Origin: Arthrobacter yangruifuii
GTDB lineage: Bacteria > Actinomycetota > Actinomycetes > Actinomycetales > Micrococcaceae
Direction: 5' to 3'
Assembly: GCF_009192775.1 (NCBI RefSeq)
Contig: NZ_VTFX01000004.1
Coordinates: 186,001 to 250,000 of the forward strand
Length of the DNA stretch: 64,000 bases
Below are positions 53,019 through 60,860 of this stretch, piece after piece. The first letter of the stretch is position 1. Every line of letters starts with the position of its first letter. The notes beneath the pieces are model-generated. The model was not told the origin of the DNA, made no database searches, and worked only from the letters and a program-made list of their open reading frames with translations. The translations under genes and the position numbers were made by a program.

Positions 53019-53040
53019 ACTAACTAATCGTTCAGTTAGT
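53019..53040. promoter_or_regulatory. Palindromic TetR-type operator between mftR and the acyl-CoA dehydrogenase gene
   Basis: ACTAACT (53019-53025) and AGTTAGT (53034-53040) are perfect inverted 7-bp half-sites 8 bp apart, making a 22-bp site of the size bound by TetR dimers. It lies 17 bp upstream of the dehydrogenase start and 23 bp after the mftR stop. MftR is the nearest candidate ligand-responsive repressor. Confidence 0.65.
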
Positions 53041-53062
53041 ATGCGGTGCATCACAGGAAGGG

Positions 53063-53668
53063 TCAAGGGTTCCGGAACTCCTTGACCAGGGCCAGCGATT
53101 CCCGGAGGATGTCCGTCAGCTCCGCACCGGGCCGGTCCAGCCACTGCTCGTAGGCCGCCAGGCATAGGCCCAGCAGGGCCCACGCGATGGCCTGCGGCTG
53201 CAGGCTCCCCTCCGGCACCCCCAGCCGCGAGGCAGCGAACCGTGCCACCACCTGCCGCCACGCCGTGTAACGGAGTGTGGAATGGGCCTGCAGGGCAGGC
53301 ACCCGGAGCAGCAGTTCCATGCGCTGACGGTGGTACGGGACTTCCTCGGGCGGCAGCCGGTTGAACTCGATCACGGCACTGCAGAGGGCGTTACCCAGCG
53401 GCACGCTCTCCGGCAGTGAGCGGAGGTAGGTTTCCATCCCGGCCAGCAGCTCCTCAAAGTCGCCCCAGGGCAGATCGTTCTTGGAGGGGAAATACCGGAA
53501 AAAGGTCCTCCGTCCAATACCTGCCGCGGCGGCAATCTCATCCACGGTGACCCGGTCAAAGCCCCTGCGGTCAAACAGCGCCAGGGCCGCGTGGCTAAGT
53601 TCAGCCTTGGACGTCACAGGTTTTCGTCCGGTCCGCGCCGGCGGCTGGCCTGCCGTTTCAATAACCAC
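53063..53668 (-). CDS. mftR: Mycofactocin system transcriptional regulator MftR
   Basis: A 201-residue TetR-family regulator. The DNA-binding part is AELSHAALALFDRRGFDRVT followed by VDEIAAAAGIGRRTFFRYFP and SKNDLPWGDFEELLAGMETY. The GRRTFFRYFPSKND stretch and position beside mftA are typical of MftR, which in mycobacteria represses the mft genes and responds to long-chain acyl-CoA. I chose the GTG at 53668, which has AGAGGT upstream; a GTG at 53692 would add eight residues and has no ribosome binding site. It diverges from mftA by 95 bp and is followed by the acyl-CoA dehydrogenase gene, which fits an acyl-CoA-linked role. Confidence 0.88.
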   Translation of the reverse strand: MVIETAGQPPARTGRKPVTSKAELSHAALALFDRRGFDRVTVDEIAAAAGIGRRTFFRYFPSKNDLPWGDFEELLAGMETYLRSLPESVPLGNALCSAVIEFNRLPPEEVPYHRQRMELLLRVPALQAHSTLRYTAWRQVVARFAASRLGVPEGSLQPQAIAWALLGLCLAAYEQWLDRPGAELTDILRESLALVKEFRNP

Positions 53669-53700
53669 GAAATTACCTCTTCCCTTTGGCACCGGGTGCC

Positions 53701-53727
53701 GTTACTGTCGCCGGCACACAGAGTAAC
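53701..53727. promoter_or_regulatory. Inverted repeat in the mftR-mftA control region
   Basis: GTTACT (53701-53706) and AGTAAC (53722-53727) are perfect 6-bp inverted half-sites 15 bp apart. They lie between the divergent starts of mftR (53668) and mftA (53764). A regulator site, possibly for MftR, is plausible, but the half-sites differ from those at 53019-53040. Confidence 0.4.
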
Positions 53728-53763
53728 GCCACTGATGCCGGTTTCTGCCGCGAGGAGCACATA

Positions 53764-53895
53764 ATGCGACCTGGAAAAGACCTTTTCGATACCCCGCCCA
53801 CCGACACCGCCGCCCCGGCGGAGACGCAGCAGGACGCTCCGGAGGACCTGTTGGTGGAGGAAGTCTCCATTGACGGCATGTGCGGCGTCTACTAG
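53764..53895 (+). CDS. mftA: Mycofactocin precursor peptide MftA
   Basis: A 43-residue ribosomal precursor: MRPGKDLFDTPPTD, an Ala/Pro/Gln/Glu-rich middle, then EDLLVEEVSIDGMCGVY. The C-terminal IDGMCGVY is the conserved MftA ending. MftC acts on the terminal Val-Tyr pair, which later becomes the redox core after MftE cleavage. The acidic VEEV segment upstream is the expected MftB recognition region. The ATG at 53764 follows CGAGGAGCACAT. mftB begins 8 bp after the stop. Confidence 0.96.
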   Translation: MRPGKDLFDTPPTDTAAPAETQQDAPEDLLVEEVSIDGMCGVY

Positions 53896-53903
53896 GCCGT
53901 CCC

Positions 53904-54182
53904 ATGCAGGCCTTTGACCTGGACCGTTCCTGGCGGCTGCATCCCCAGGTTTCGATACGCCCCGAACCGTTCGGAGCACTGCTCTATCACTTCGGCACCC
54001 GCAGGCTGTCCTTTCTGAAGGACAGGACCCTGCTGGCGATTGTGCAGCGGCTGCGCACCGAGCCCAGCGCCGGTGCTGCCTGTACCTCCGCAGGGGTAGG
54101 GCCGGCAGACCTGGCCCGCTATCAGCGGGCGCTCGGCGCCCTGGCCTCCTCCAACATGGTGATCGAAAGGCAGCAGCCATGA
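53904..54182 (+). CDS. mftB: Mycofactocin biosynthesis chaperone MftB (RRE domain)
   Basis: A 92-residue PqqD-like RiPP recognition protein that binds the MftA leader and delivers it to MftC. It shows LDRSWRLHPQVSIRPEPFGA, LLYHFGTRRLSFLKDRTLLA and a C-terminal helix LARYQRALGALASSNMVIER, in the order normal for MftB. The ATG at 53904 is used because it begins MQAFDLDRSW, whereas the upstream in-frame start would overlap mftA. It overlaps mftC by 4 bp (ATGA). Confidence 0.94.
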   Translation: MQAFDLDRSWRLHPQVSIRPEPFGALLYHFGTRRLSFLKDRTLLAIVQRLRTEPSAGAACTSAGVGPADLARYQRALGALASSNMVIERQQP

Positions 54183-55459
54183 CAGTTCTTTCCACACCCC
54201 GTCCTTCCACGCCCAGTCCGGGAACGCTGGTGGATCTCTTTGAAACCGGACTGGATGCCCCCATCTGCCTTACCTGGGAATTGACCTACGCCTGCAACCT
54301 TTCCTGCGTCCACTGCCTCTCGAGTTCCGGCCGGAGGGATCCGCGGGAACTTTCGACCGGGGAATGCAAGGCGGTCATTGACGAGTTGGAGCGGATGCAG
54401 GTGTTCTACGTGAACATCGGCGGCGGAGAACCGACGGTCCGCCCGGACTTCTGGGAACTCGTCGACTACGCCACCGCCCACCACGTGGGTGTGAAGTTCT
54501 CGACCAACGGCGTGAAAATCACACCTGAAATAGCTGCCCGGCTGGCTGCGAGTGATTACGTCGATGTGCAGATTTCCCTGGACGGAGCCACTGCGGAAGT
54601 CAATGACCAGGTCCGCGGACCGGGCTCGTTCGATACGGCCATGCGGGCCATGCAGAACATGGCGGACGCCGGATTCACCGGCTTCAAGATCTCGGTGGTC
54701 TGCACCCGGCAGAACATTCCGCAGCTGGACAGGTTCAAGGAAATTGCGGACCGGTTCCAGGCCCAGCTCCGCCTGACCAGGCTCCGGCCCTCGGGCCGCG
54801 GAGCGGATGTCTGGGATGAGCTGCACCCCACGGCGGCGCAGCAGCGGGAACTGTATGACTGGCTCGTGGCGCACGGCGAAGATGTGCTGACCGGCGACTC
54901 GTTCTTCCACCTCTCCGCCTACGGCGGTTCCCTGCCCGGACTGAATATGTGCGGCGCAGGGCGTGTGGTCTGCCTGATCGATCCGGTGGGCGATGTCTAT
55001 GCCTGCCCCTTCGCCATCCATGACGAGTTCCTGGCCGGCAGCATCCGCAGCCCCGGCGGCTTCACGGAGGTATGGCAGCACTCCGAGCTGTTCCGGCAGC
55101 TGCGCTCACCGCAGACCGGCGGAGCCTGTTCGGGCTGCCCGTTCTTCGACACCTGCCGCGGCGGCTGCATGGCAGCGAAGTTCTTCACCGGACTGCCGCT
55201 CGACGGTCCGGATCCGGAGTGCGTCTGCGGACTGGGGGAAGCCGCCCTTCAGGCCCGCCCTGCGGCCGGCCTGCCGCGCCCCGACGGCGACCATTCCCAC
55301 CGCACCTCTCCGCCGCGGCCCCGCACGGGCCCGGTGCCCGTGACCATTTCCAGGCGCCGGGTCGATGCCGCACCGGTCAGCGCCTGCGCCGAAGATCCGC
55401 TGGCGGGCTTCAACCCGGCCTCGGAACCATCCGGCTGCGGCGGAGGCTGCGGCAACTAA
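54179..55459 (+). CDS. mftC: Mycofactocin radical SAM maturase MftC
   Basis: A 426-residue radical SAM enzyme with a SPASM domain. It uses SAM to decarboxylate and then cyclise the C-terminal Val-Tyr of MftA. The [4Fe-4S] motif is CNLSCVHC (C39-x3-C43-x2-C46), followed by NIGGGEPTVRPDFWEL. The C-terminal auxiliary-cluster cysteines are in MCGAGRVVCLIDPVGDVYAC, CSGCPFFDTCRGGC and ECVCGLGE. After the SPASM core comes a Pro/Arg-rich tail of about 60 residues that ends GCGGGCGN. The ATG overlaps the mftB stop, indicating coupled translation. Confidence 0.96.
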   Translation: MTVLSTPRPSTPSPGTLVDLFETGLDAPICLTWELTYACNLSCVHCLSSSGRRDPRELSTGECKAVIDELERMQVFYVNIGGGEPTVRPDFWELVDYATAHHVGVKFSTNGVKITPEIAARLAASDYVDVQISLDGATAEVNDQVRGPGSFDTAMRAMQNMADAGFTGFKISVVCTRQNIPQLDRFKEIADRFQAQLRLTRLRPSGRGADVWDELHPTAAQQRELYDWLVAHGEDVLTGDSFFHLSAYGGSLPGLNMCGAGRVVCLIDPVGDVYACPFAIHDEFLAGSIRSPGGFTEVWQHSELFRQLRSPQTGGACSGCPFFDTCRGGCMAAKFFTGLPLDGPDPECVCGLGEAALQARPAAGLPRPDGDHSHRTSPPRPRTGPVPVTISRRRVDAAPVSACAEDPLAGFNPASEPSGCGGGCGN

Positions 55460-55510
55460 CGTTCGGCCCGCAGCAGGCGGGCCGTCGAATAAGGAAAGAA
55501 GGTACACGCA

Positions 55511-56341
55511 ATGGGGCGTGTTGAAGGCAAAGTCGCATTCATTACCGGTGCCGCCCGCGGGCAGGGACGCAGCCATGCCCTCCGGCTGGCGCAGGAAGGG
55601 GCGGACATCATCGCCGTCGACCTGTGCGGGCAGGTGAACAGCGTGCGGTACCCCCTGGCCACCCCGGAGGACCTCGCCCAGACGGTCAAGGACGTGGAAG
55701 CACTGGACCGGCGGATTGTCGCAGTGGAGGCCGATGTCCGCGACTTCGGAGCGCTGAAGGCAGCGGTTGAAGACGGCGTCGCCCAGCTCGGGCGGCTGGA
55801 CATTGTCAGCGCCAACGCCGGCATCGCCGGTTTCGGGTCCGCGGAAGAGCTGACCGACGAGGAGTGGGGGGACATGCTGGACATCAACCTCACCGGTGTC
55901 TGGCACACGGCCAAAGCCGCCATTCCGCATTTGAGGGCGGGAGGCAACGGCGGCTCCATTATCCTCACCAGCTCCACCGCGGGGCTGATGGGCATGGAAA
56001 ACCTGGCGCACTATATTGCCGCCAAACACGGCGTCGTGGGTTTGATGCGCGCACTGGCCCTGGAGCTGGCACCGGACATGATCCGGGTCAACTCGGTGCA
56101 CCCGACGAGCGTGGACACCGACATGATCCACAACAGTGCCACGTACAAACTTTTCGCACCGGATATCGAGAACCCCACGCGTGAACAAATCGGCGAGCGG
56201 TTCCAGGCCCTGAACGCACTGCCGATCAAGTGGGTGGACGCCGTCGACATTTCCAACGCCGTCCTGTTCCTCGCCTCCGACGAAGCGCGCTACATCACCG
56301 GCGTCACGCTGCCCGTCGACGCCGGATCCACCACCAAATAA
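55511..56341 (+). CDS. Mycofactocin-coupled SDR family oxidoreductase, copy 1
   Basis: A 276-residue short-chain dehydrogenase of the mycofactocin-coupled type. The N-terminus MGRVEGKVAFITGAARGQGR has the cofactor loop. After VDLCG it has an insertion of about 20 residues that includes the shared YPLATPEDLAQTVKDVEALD; in characterised members this insertion buries the NAD so that it does not exchange and an external acceptor such as mycofactocin is needed. The catalytic Ser is in ILTSSTAGLMG, and Tyr and Lys are in HYIAAKHGV. The gene begins 51 bp after mftC. It is the most divergent of the first three copies. Confidence 0.93.
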   Translation: MGRVEGKVAFITGAARGQGRSHALRLAQEGADIIAVDLCGQVNSVRYPLATPEDLAQTVKDVEALDRRIVAVEADVRDFGALKAAVEDGVAQLGRLDIVSANAGIAGFGSAEELTDEEWGDMLDINLTGVWHTAKAAIPHLRAGGNGGSIILTSSTAGLMGMENLAHYIAAKHGVVGLMRALALELAPDMIRVNSVHPTSVDTDMIHNSATYKLFAPDIENPTREQIGERFQALNALPIKWVDAVDISNAVLFLASDEARYITGVTLPVDAGSTTK

Positions 56342-56374
56342 CCGATCCACCACCTTTACTCCAGGAGGCATGCC

Positions 56375-57187
56375 GTGGGGCGTGTAGAAGGAAAAGTTGC
56401 TTTCATTACCGGTGCCGCGCGGGGCCAGGGGCGCAGCCACGCCGTCCGGCTGGCGCAGGAAGGCGCCGACATCATTGCCGTTGACCTCTGCGGCGCCCTT
56501 CCCGGCGTCGCCTATCCCTCCGCCACCGAGGAAGACCTGGCCCAGACCGTCAAGGAGGTCGAGGCACTGGACCGGCGCATCATCGCCACCAAGGCCGACG
56601 TCCGCGACCGGGGCGCCATGCAGCGTGCCATCGACGCCGGCGTAGCCGAGCTCGGCCGCCTGGACATCGTGGTGGCCAACGCCGGGATCTGCATCATGAA
56701 GCCCTGGGACGAGATCACGCCGCAGATCTGGGACGACACCGTGGGCACCAACCTCACCGGCGTGTGGAACACCGTGCAGCTCACGGCACCGCACCTGGTG
56801 AAAGGCGGCGGCGGCTCGATCATCCTCACCAGCTCGGCAGCCGGGCTGAAGGGACTGCCGTTCCTCACACCCTATGTTGCCGCCAAGCACGGCGTGGTGG
56901 GCATCATGCGTGCCTTCGCCACGGAACTGGCCGAGTCCAACATCCGGGTCAATTCCGTCCACCCCACCGGCGTCGACACCGCCATGGCCTCGGGGGACGG
57001 AATGGCGGCCATGGGCGGCATGCTCGAGGCCCATCCACGGCTCGGCGCCATGATGACCAACCTGCTGCCGGTGGACATCACCCAGCCGGTCGACATTTCC
57101 AATGCGGTGCTTTTCCTTGCCTCGGACGAGTCCCGCTACGTGACGTCGCTGGCCATGGCCGTCGACGCCGGCAACACCCAGTACTGA
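56375..57187 (+). CDS. Mycofactocin-coupled SDR family oxidoreductase, copy 2
   Basis: A 270-residue enzyme of the same type as the preceding gene, with GAARGQGRSHAVRLAQEGAD, VDLCGALPGVAYPSATEEDL in the insertion, IILTSSAAGLKG (Ser) and PYVAAKHGV (Tyr/Lys). The start is GTG at 56375 after CCAGGAGGCATGCC. It is about 80% identical by eye to copy 3 and of identical length, so these two arose by recent duplication. Differences cluster around residues 48-52 and 210-245, the likely substrate-determining loop. Confidence 0.93.
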   Translation: MGRVEGKVAFITGAARGQGRSHAVRLAQEGADIIAVDLCGALPGVAYPSATEEDLAQTVKEVEALDRRIIATKADVRDRGAMQRAIDAGVAELGRLDIVVANAGICIMKPWDEITPQIWDDTVGTNLTGVWNTVQLTAPHLVKGGGGSIILTSSAAGLKGLPFLTPYVAAKHGVVGIMRAFATELAESNIRVNSVHPTGVDTAMASGDGMAAMGGMLEAHPRLGAMMTNLLPVDITQPVDISNAVLFLASDESRYVTSLAMAVDAGNTQY

Positions 57188-57210
57188 AAACCAACCGAAA
57201 GGAGCACGCA

Positions 57211-58023
57211 TTGGGGCGTGTAGAAGGAAAAGTAGCGTTTGTCACCGGTGCAGCCCGCGGACAGGGCCGCAGCCACGCGGTCCGTCTCGCCCAGGAAGGC
57301 GCCGACATCATCGCGGTGGACCTCTGTGATTCAGTCCGGGGCGTGAAATACCCGGCCGCCACCGAGGAAGACCTGGCGCAGACGGTCAAGGAAGTGGAAG
57401 CCCTGGACCGGCGCATCATCGCGTCCGCTGCCGACGTCCGGGACCGCGCCTCAATGCAGAAGGCGATCGACACCGGGGTGGCGGAACTGGGCCGGCTGGA
57501 TATTGTCGTGGCCAACGCCGGGATCATGATGATGAAGCCGTGGGATGAGCAGACCCCGGAAATGTGGGAGGACACCATAGGCGTCAACCTCACCGGAGTC
57601 TGGAACACCGTACAGCTCACGGCACCGCACCTGGTGGAATCCGGCGGCGGCTCGATCATCCTCACCAGTTCCGCCGCCGGACTGAAGGGCCTCCCGTTCC
57701 TGGTTCCCTATGTCGCGGCGAAGCACGGCGTCGTGGGGCTGATGCGCGCGTTCGCCACCGAGCTGGCCGAGTCCAACATCCGGGTCAATTCCATCCATCC
57801 CACCGGTGTGGAGACCACCATGATCACGGGCGAGGACATGCAGGCCTTCCCGGGCTGGCTTCAAGCGCATCCGCGGCTGAGCGCCATGTCCACCAACCTG
57901 CTGGATGTGCAGTCGGTCCAGCCGGGGGACATTTCCAATGCCGTGCTGTTCCTTGCCTCCGAGGAGGCGCGTTACGTGACGTCACTGGCCATGACCGTCG
58001 ACGCCGGCGTGACCCAGTACTGA
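57211..58023 (+). CDS. Mycofactocin-coupled SDR family oxidoreductase, copy 3
   Basis: A 270-residue paralogue of copy 2 with GAARGQGRSHAVRLAQEGAD, VDLCDSVRGVKYPAATEEDL, ILTSSAAGLKGLPFLVPYVA and AAKHGV. The start is TTG at 57211 after CGAAAGGAGCACGCA. No nearby ATG fits, and the TTG-started protein begins exactly like the other copies. The divergent stretch TMITGEDMQAFPGWLQAHPR replaces AMASGDGMAAMGGMLEAHPR of copy 2. It starts 23 bp after copy 2 and is followed by copy 4 after 22 bp, giving an operon. Confidence 0.93.
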   Translation: MGRVEGKVAFVTGAARGQGRSHAVRLAQEGADIIAVDLCDSVRGVKYPAATEEDLAQTVKEVEALDRRIIASAADVRDRASMQKAIDTGVAELGRLDIVVANAGIMMMKPWDEQTPEMWEDTIGVNLTGVWNTVQLTAPHLVESGGGSIILTSSAAGLKGLPFLVPYVAAKHGVVGLMRAFATELAESNIRVNSIHPTGVETTMITGEDMQAFPGWLQAHPRLSAMSTNLLDVQSVQPGDISNAVLFLASEEARYVTSLAMTVDAGVTQY

Positions 58024-58045
58024 CTCAACGAAGGGGAAAACACAC

Positions 58046-58885
58046 ATGGGAAATCTCGAAGGCAAAGTAGCACTGATCACCGGTGCAGCACGCGGCCAGG
58101 GACGCTCGCACGCCCTGCGCCTGGCATCGGAAGGCGCGGACATCATCGCCGTCGACCTCTGCGGGCCGGTGGATACCGTCACCGATTTCTATCCCCCGGC
58201 AACACCGGAGGATCTGAAGGAAACCACGCGGCAGGTCGAAGCACTGGACCGGCGCATCGTGGCGGTGGAAGCGGATGTCCGGGATATCAATGCCCTGACG
58301 ACGGCAGTGAATGAAGGCGTGGCGCAGCTGGGCCGGCTGGATATCGTGGTGGCCAATGCCGGAATTTTCACCTTCGGTCCGGACACCCACAAGGTGGACG
58401 AGCAGTCCTGGCAGGACCTGATGGACATCAACGTGACCGGCGTTTGGCACACCTACAAGGCGGCCGCCGAACACCTGATTGCCTCGGGACCGGGCGGCTC
58501 GGTCATCATCATTTCCTCCCTCGCCGGATTCAAGGGGCTGGCCAACGTTGCCGCGTACACCACCACCAAGCACGCGGTGGTGGGCCTGATGAAGGTCCTC
58601 GCCAATGAGCTGGGTCCCCTGGGGATCCGGGTCAACACCATCCATCCCAATTCCATCGACACCCTGATGGTGAAAAACCGGAAGACGTATCAGTTGTTCC
58701 GGCCGGACCTGGAGGATCCGCAGGCCGAGGATGCGGAAGCGGCCTTCGCAGGAACCAACCCGATGGGTAAGGCGTGGATTGAACCCGAGCACGTGTCCAA
58801 CGCCGTCGCCTGGCTGGCCTCCGACCAGTCCTACTACGTGTCCGGCGGCCAGATACCGGTTGACGCCGGCGGCGCCGTCGCCTGA
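58046..58885 (+). CDS. Mycofactocin-coupled SDR family oxidoreductase, copy 4
   Basis: A 279-residue member with MGNLEGKVALITGAARGQGR, VDLCGPVDTVTDFYPPATPE (longer insertion than the others), VIIISSLAGFKG and AYTTTKHAVVGLMKVLANEL (Tyr and Lys present). Its NSIDTLMVKNRKTYQLFRPD loop resembles copy 1 (NSATYKLFAPD) rather than copies 2 and 3. The start ATG follows CGAAGGGGAA. Four related enzymes in a row suggest several alcohol substrates sharing one cofactor. Confidence 0.93.
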   Translation: MGNLEGKVALITGAARGQGRSHALRLASEGADIIAVDLCGPVDTVTDFYPPATPEDLKETTRQVEALDRRIVAVEADVRDINALTTAVNEGVAQLGRLDIVVANAGIFTFGPDTHKVDEQSWQDLMDINVTGVWHTYKAAAEHLIASGPGGSVIIISSLAGFKGLANVAAYTTTKHAVVGLMKVLANELGPLGIRVNTIHPNSIDTLMVKNRKTYQLFRPDLEDPQAEDAEAAFAGTNPMGKAWIEPEHVSNAVAWLASDQSYYVSGGQIPVDAGGAVA

Positions 58886-58903
58886 ACGGCCGAAAGGAAC
58901 CCC

Positions 58904-59815
58904 GTGCAGACTACGGATATTGCCGCGACCCGGACCCGTATTGCCGCGCACCTCGTCGGCCGCGGGCGTGAACTCGAACTCACGCTCGCGGCCGTCGCAG
59001 CGGGCCGCGACATTGTCCTGGAAGGTCCTCCCGGGACCAGCAAAACCACCATGCTCAAAGCCATCACCGCAGAGTGGGGCATCCCCCTGCTCTTCGTGGA
59101 GGGCAATGCCGATCTCACCCCGTCCAAGCTCGTGGGCCACCACAATCCGGCCCGCGTGCTGCGGGAGGATTACAGCGCGGATAACTTCGTTGCCGGACCC
59201 CTGGTGGAAGCCATGCAAAGCGGCGGGTTCCTCTACATCGAAGAATTCAACCGGGCCCCGGAAGACACCCTGAACACCCTGCTGACGGCCATGGCGGACC
59301 GTTCCATAGCGGTCCCCCGGGTCGGGAGCATTGCTGCCCTGGACACCTTCCGGGTCATCGCGTCCATGAATCCGTACGACAACCTCGGCACCACCCGGCT
59401 GTCCACCTCGGTGCATGACCGGCTGAACCGGCTCGCCATCGGCTACCAGGACGACGACGCCGAGCGCGGCATCGTGTCCCTGCGCACGGGGGCGCAGGGA
59501 CCGCTGGGCGAGGTGCTGATCGGCGACGCCGTCGCCCTCACCCGCGCCACCCGGGACCATCCCGACATCCGGCAGGGCTCCAGCGTGCGCGGCGCCATTG
59601 ACTGCGTCCTGGTGGCCGGCCGGCTGGCGGAACTGCGCGGCATCGAAGATCCCGGCGACCCGCGGTACCGCGAAATGGTGTACGACGCAATGGTCGTGAC
59701 CCTCTCCGGACGCATCCATCTGGACGAGAGTGCCGAGACCACGCCGGAGCGTGTCCTGCGGGAAATCTGGGAGGACCATTTTGTCCTCAGCCCGGCGGCG
59801 GCGGCTCCGGGTTGA
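58904..59815 (+). CDS. MoxR-type AAA+ ATPase in the mycofactocin locus
   Basis: A 303-residue AAA+ ATPase of the MoxR family. Walker A is GPPGTSKT (41-48), the Walker B region is FLYIEEFNRAP (109-119, with EE where DE is more usual), sensor 1 lies in RVIASMNPYDN and an Arg-finger-like segment is STSVHDRLNRLAIGYQ. It has the SADNFVAGPLVEAMQSGGFL insertion typical of MoxR. MoxR proteins work with VWA proteins as chaperones that activate metal enzymes or insert cofactors; the VWA partner is encoded 105 bp downstream. The start is GTG at 58904 after CGAAAGGAACCCC. A client among the four SDRs or an unlinked dehydrogenase is possible but not shown. Confidence 0.87.
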   Translation: MQTTDIAATRTRIAAHLVGRGRELELTLAAVAAGRDIVLEGPPGTSKTTMLKAITAEWGIPLLFVEGNADLTPSKLVGHHNPARVLREDYSADNFVAGPLVEAMQSGGFLYIEEFNRAPEDTLNTLLTAMADRSIAVPRVGSIAALDTFRVIASMNPYDNLGTTRLSTSVHDRLNRLAIGYQDDDAERGIVSLRTGAQGPLGEVLIGDAVALTRATRDHPDIRQGSSVRGAIDCVLVAGRLAELRGIEDPGDPRYREMVYDAMVVTLSGRIHLDESAETTPERVLREIWEDHFVLSPAAAAPG

Positions 59816-59920
59816 AGAGAGGTCTCCGCCGATTCCCCGCTGACCCGGCGCACGGCACGGCGCCCGGCTCCGCGGACGCCGCTGCGGCGTGCGCCCAAAC
59901 AGCTGACAGAGGAGCCCACC

Positions 59921-60805
59921 ATGTTTGAGCCGGTGCCCGGCGGCGGTTCCGGAGCCGTGATCCGGCCGGTCCCGGCGGGCCGCCGCGCCCCTGCGGGTGC
60001 GGCTCCCCCGGGATCGTCCCGGCCGGGTTTCACCGACGACCCGGCAGAACGCACCGGGGCCGGTCTGTCCTCCGTTGCGGTGGACGCAGCCGTCCGCGCC
60101 CGGGTCCGGCACATCGCCGCCCTGATGTCCGTGCCCCGGCCGCGGCACGATTCCCTGCAGCGGCGCGGCAGTGGAACCCTCGCCAGCCTGCCCTACCGCG
60201 GCGGCACCGACGAAATCGATCTGGACCGGACCCTGGAGGTCCTGGCCGAACGGCCGGTTCCGGACGATGAAGACATAGTGGTCCGGGACCGGGTGCGCAC
60301 CCGCCGGTCCGTGGTGCTCGCCGTGGACGTTTCCGGGTCCATGAAGGGGGAACGCCTGCAGACGGCTGCGGCCACGGTGGGAGCCCTGGCCGCCGAACTG
60401 CACCGGGACGCGGTGGCCGTTATTGCCTTCTGGTCCGATGCCGCCCTGCTCCTGCCCCTGGGCGGAGAGCTCAAGCCGATGGATCTGCTGGACACGCTGC
60501 TGCGGATCCCGGCCCGGGGACTGACCAACATCAGCTTTCCGCTGGAGCTGGCGCGCCGGGAGCTGCTGCGGGTGCCGGCGCGGGATGCCCGGGTGCTGTT
60601 GCTTTCAGACTGTGTCCACAATGCGGGACCGGACCCCCGGATTGCCGCCGCGCACCTGCCGAGACTGGACGTTTTGATCGATACCAGCGCCGAAACCGAC
60701 GTCGATCTGGGCCGGGAGCTGGCCCGCGAAGGCCACGGCACCTCCCGCTCCATCCGCACTTACCGGGATGCTGCTCCGGCAGTGAGCTCGGTGTTCGCCA
60801 CCTGA
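59921..60805 (+). CDS. VWA-domain partner protein of the MoxR ATPase
   Basis: A 294-residue protein with a Pro/Gly/Ala-rich N-terminus of about 45 residues and a C-terminal von Willebrand A domain. The metal-binding MIDAS motif is AVDVSGSMKGE (Asp136-Ser140), the later Thr lies in ARGLTNISFPLELA, and the Asp lies in RVLLLSDCVHNAGPDPRI. There is no signal peptide. MoxR-VWA pairs such as CoxD-CoxE or NorQ-NorD mature redox enzymes. The ATG at 59921 follows ACAGAGGAGCCC. mftD follows 55 bp later. Confidence 0.85.
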   Translation: MFEPVPGGGSGAVIRPVPAGRRAPAGAAPPGSSRPGFTDDPAERTGAGLSSVAVDAAVRARVRHIAALMSVPRPRHDSLQRRGSGTLASLPYRGGTDEIDLDRTLEVLAERPVPDDEDIVVRDRVRTRRSVVLAVDVSGSMKGERLQTAAATVGALAAELHRDAVAVIAFWSDAALLLPLGGELKPMDLLDTLLRIPARGLTNISFPLELARRELLRVPARDARVLLLSDCVHNAGPDPRIAAAHLPRLDVLIDTSAETDVDLGRELAREGHGTSRSIRTYRDAAPAVSSVFAT

Positions 60806-60860
60806 TGCCCGGCAGGCAGTTCCGTGCAGAAATCCAGTCTCAACTCCGAAAGGCAGACTC

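Noticed and set aside
55106-57211. A roughly 700-codon open frame on the minus strand
   Set aside because: It is antisense to mftC and the first two mycofactocin-coupled SDR genes. The repeated blocks in its translation simply mirror the duplicated SDRs.
55511-58885. Four SDR genes in a row considered as an assembly duplication
   Set aside because: The copies differ at many positions, have different start codons (ATG, GTG, TTG, ATG) and different intergenic sequences, so they are genuine paralogues.
58025-60403. A roughly 790-codon open frame on the minus strand
   Set aside because: It is antisense to SDR copy 4, the MoxR gene and the VWA gene, has no family resemblance and has no ribosome binding site.
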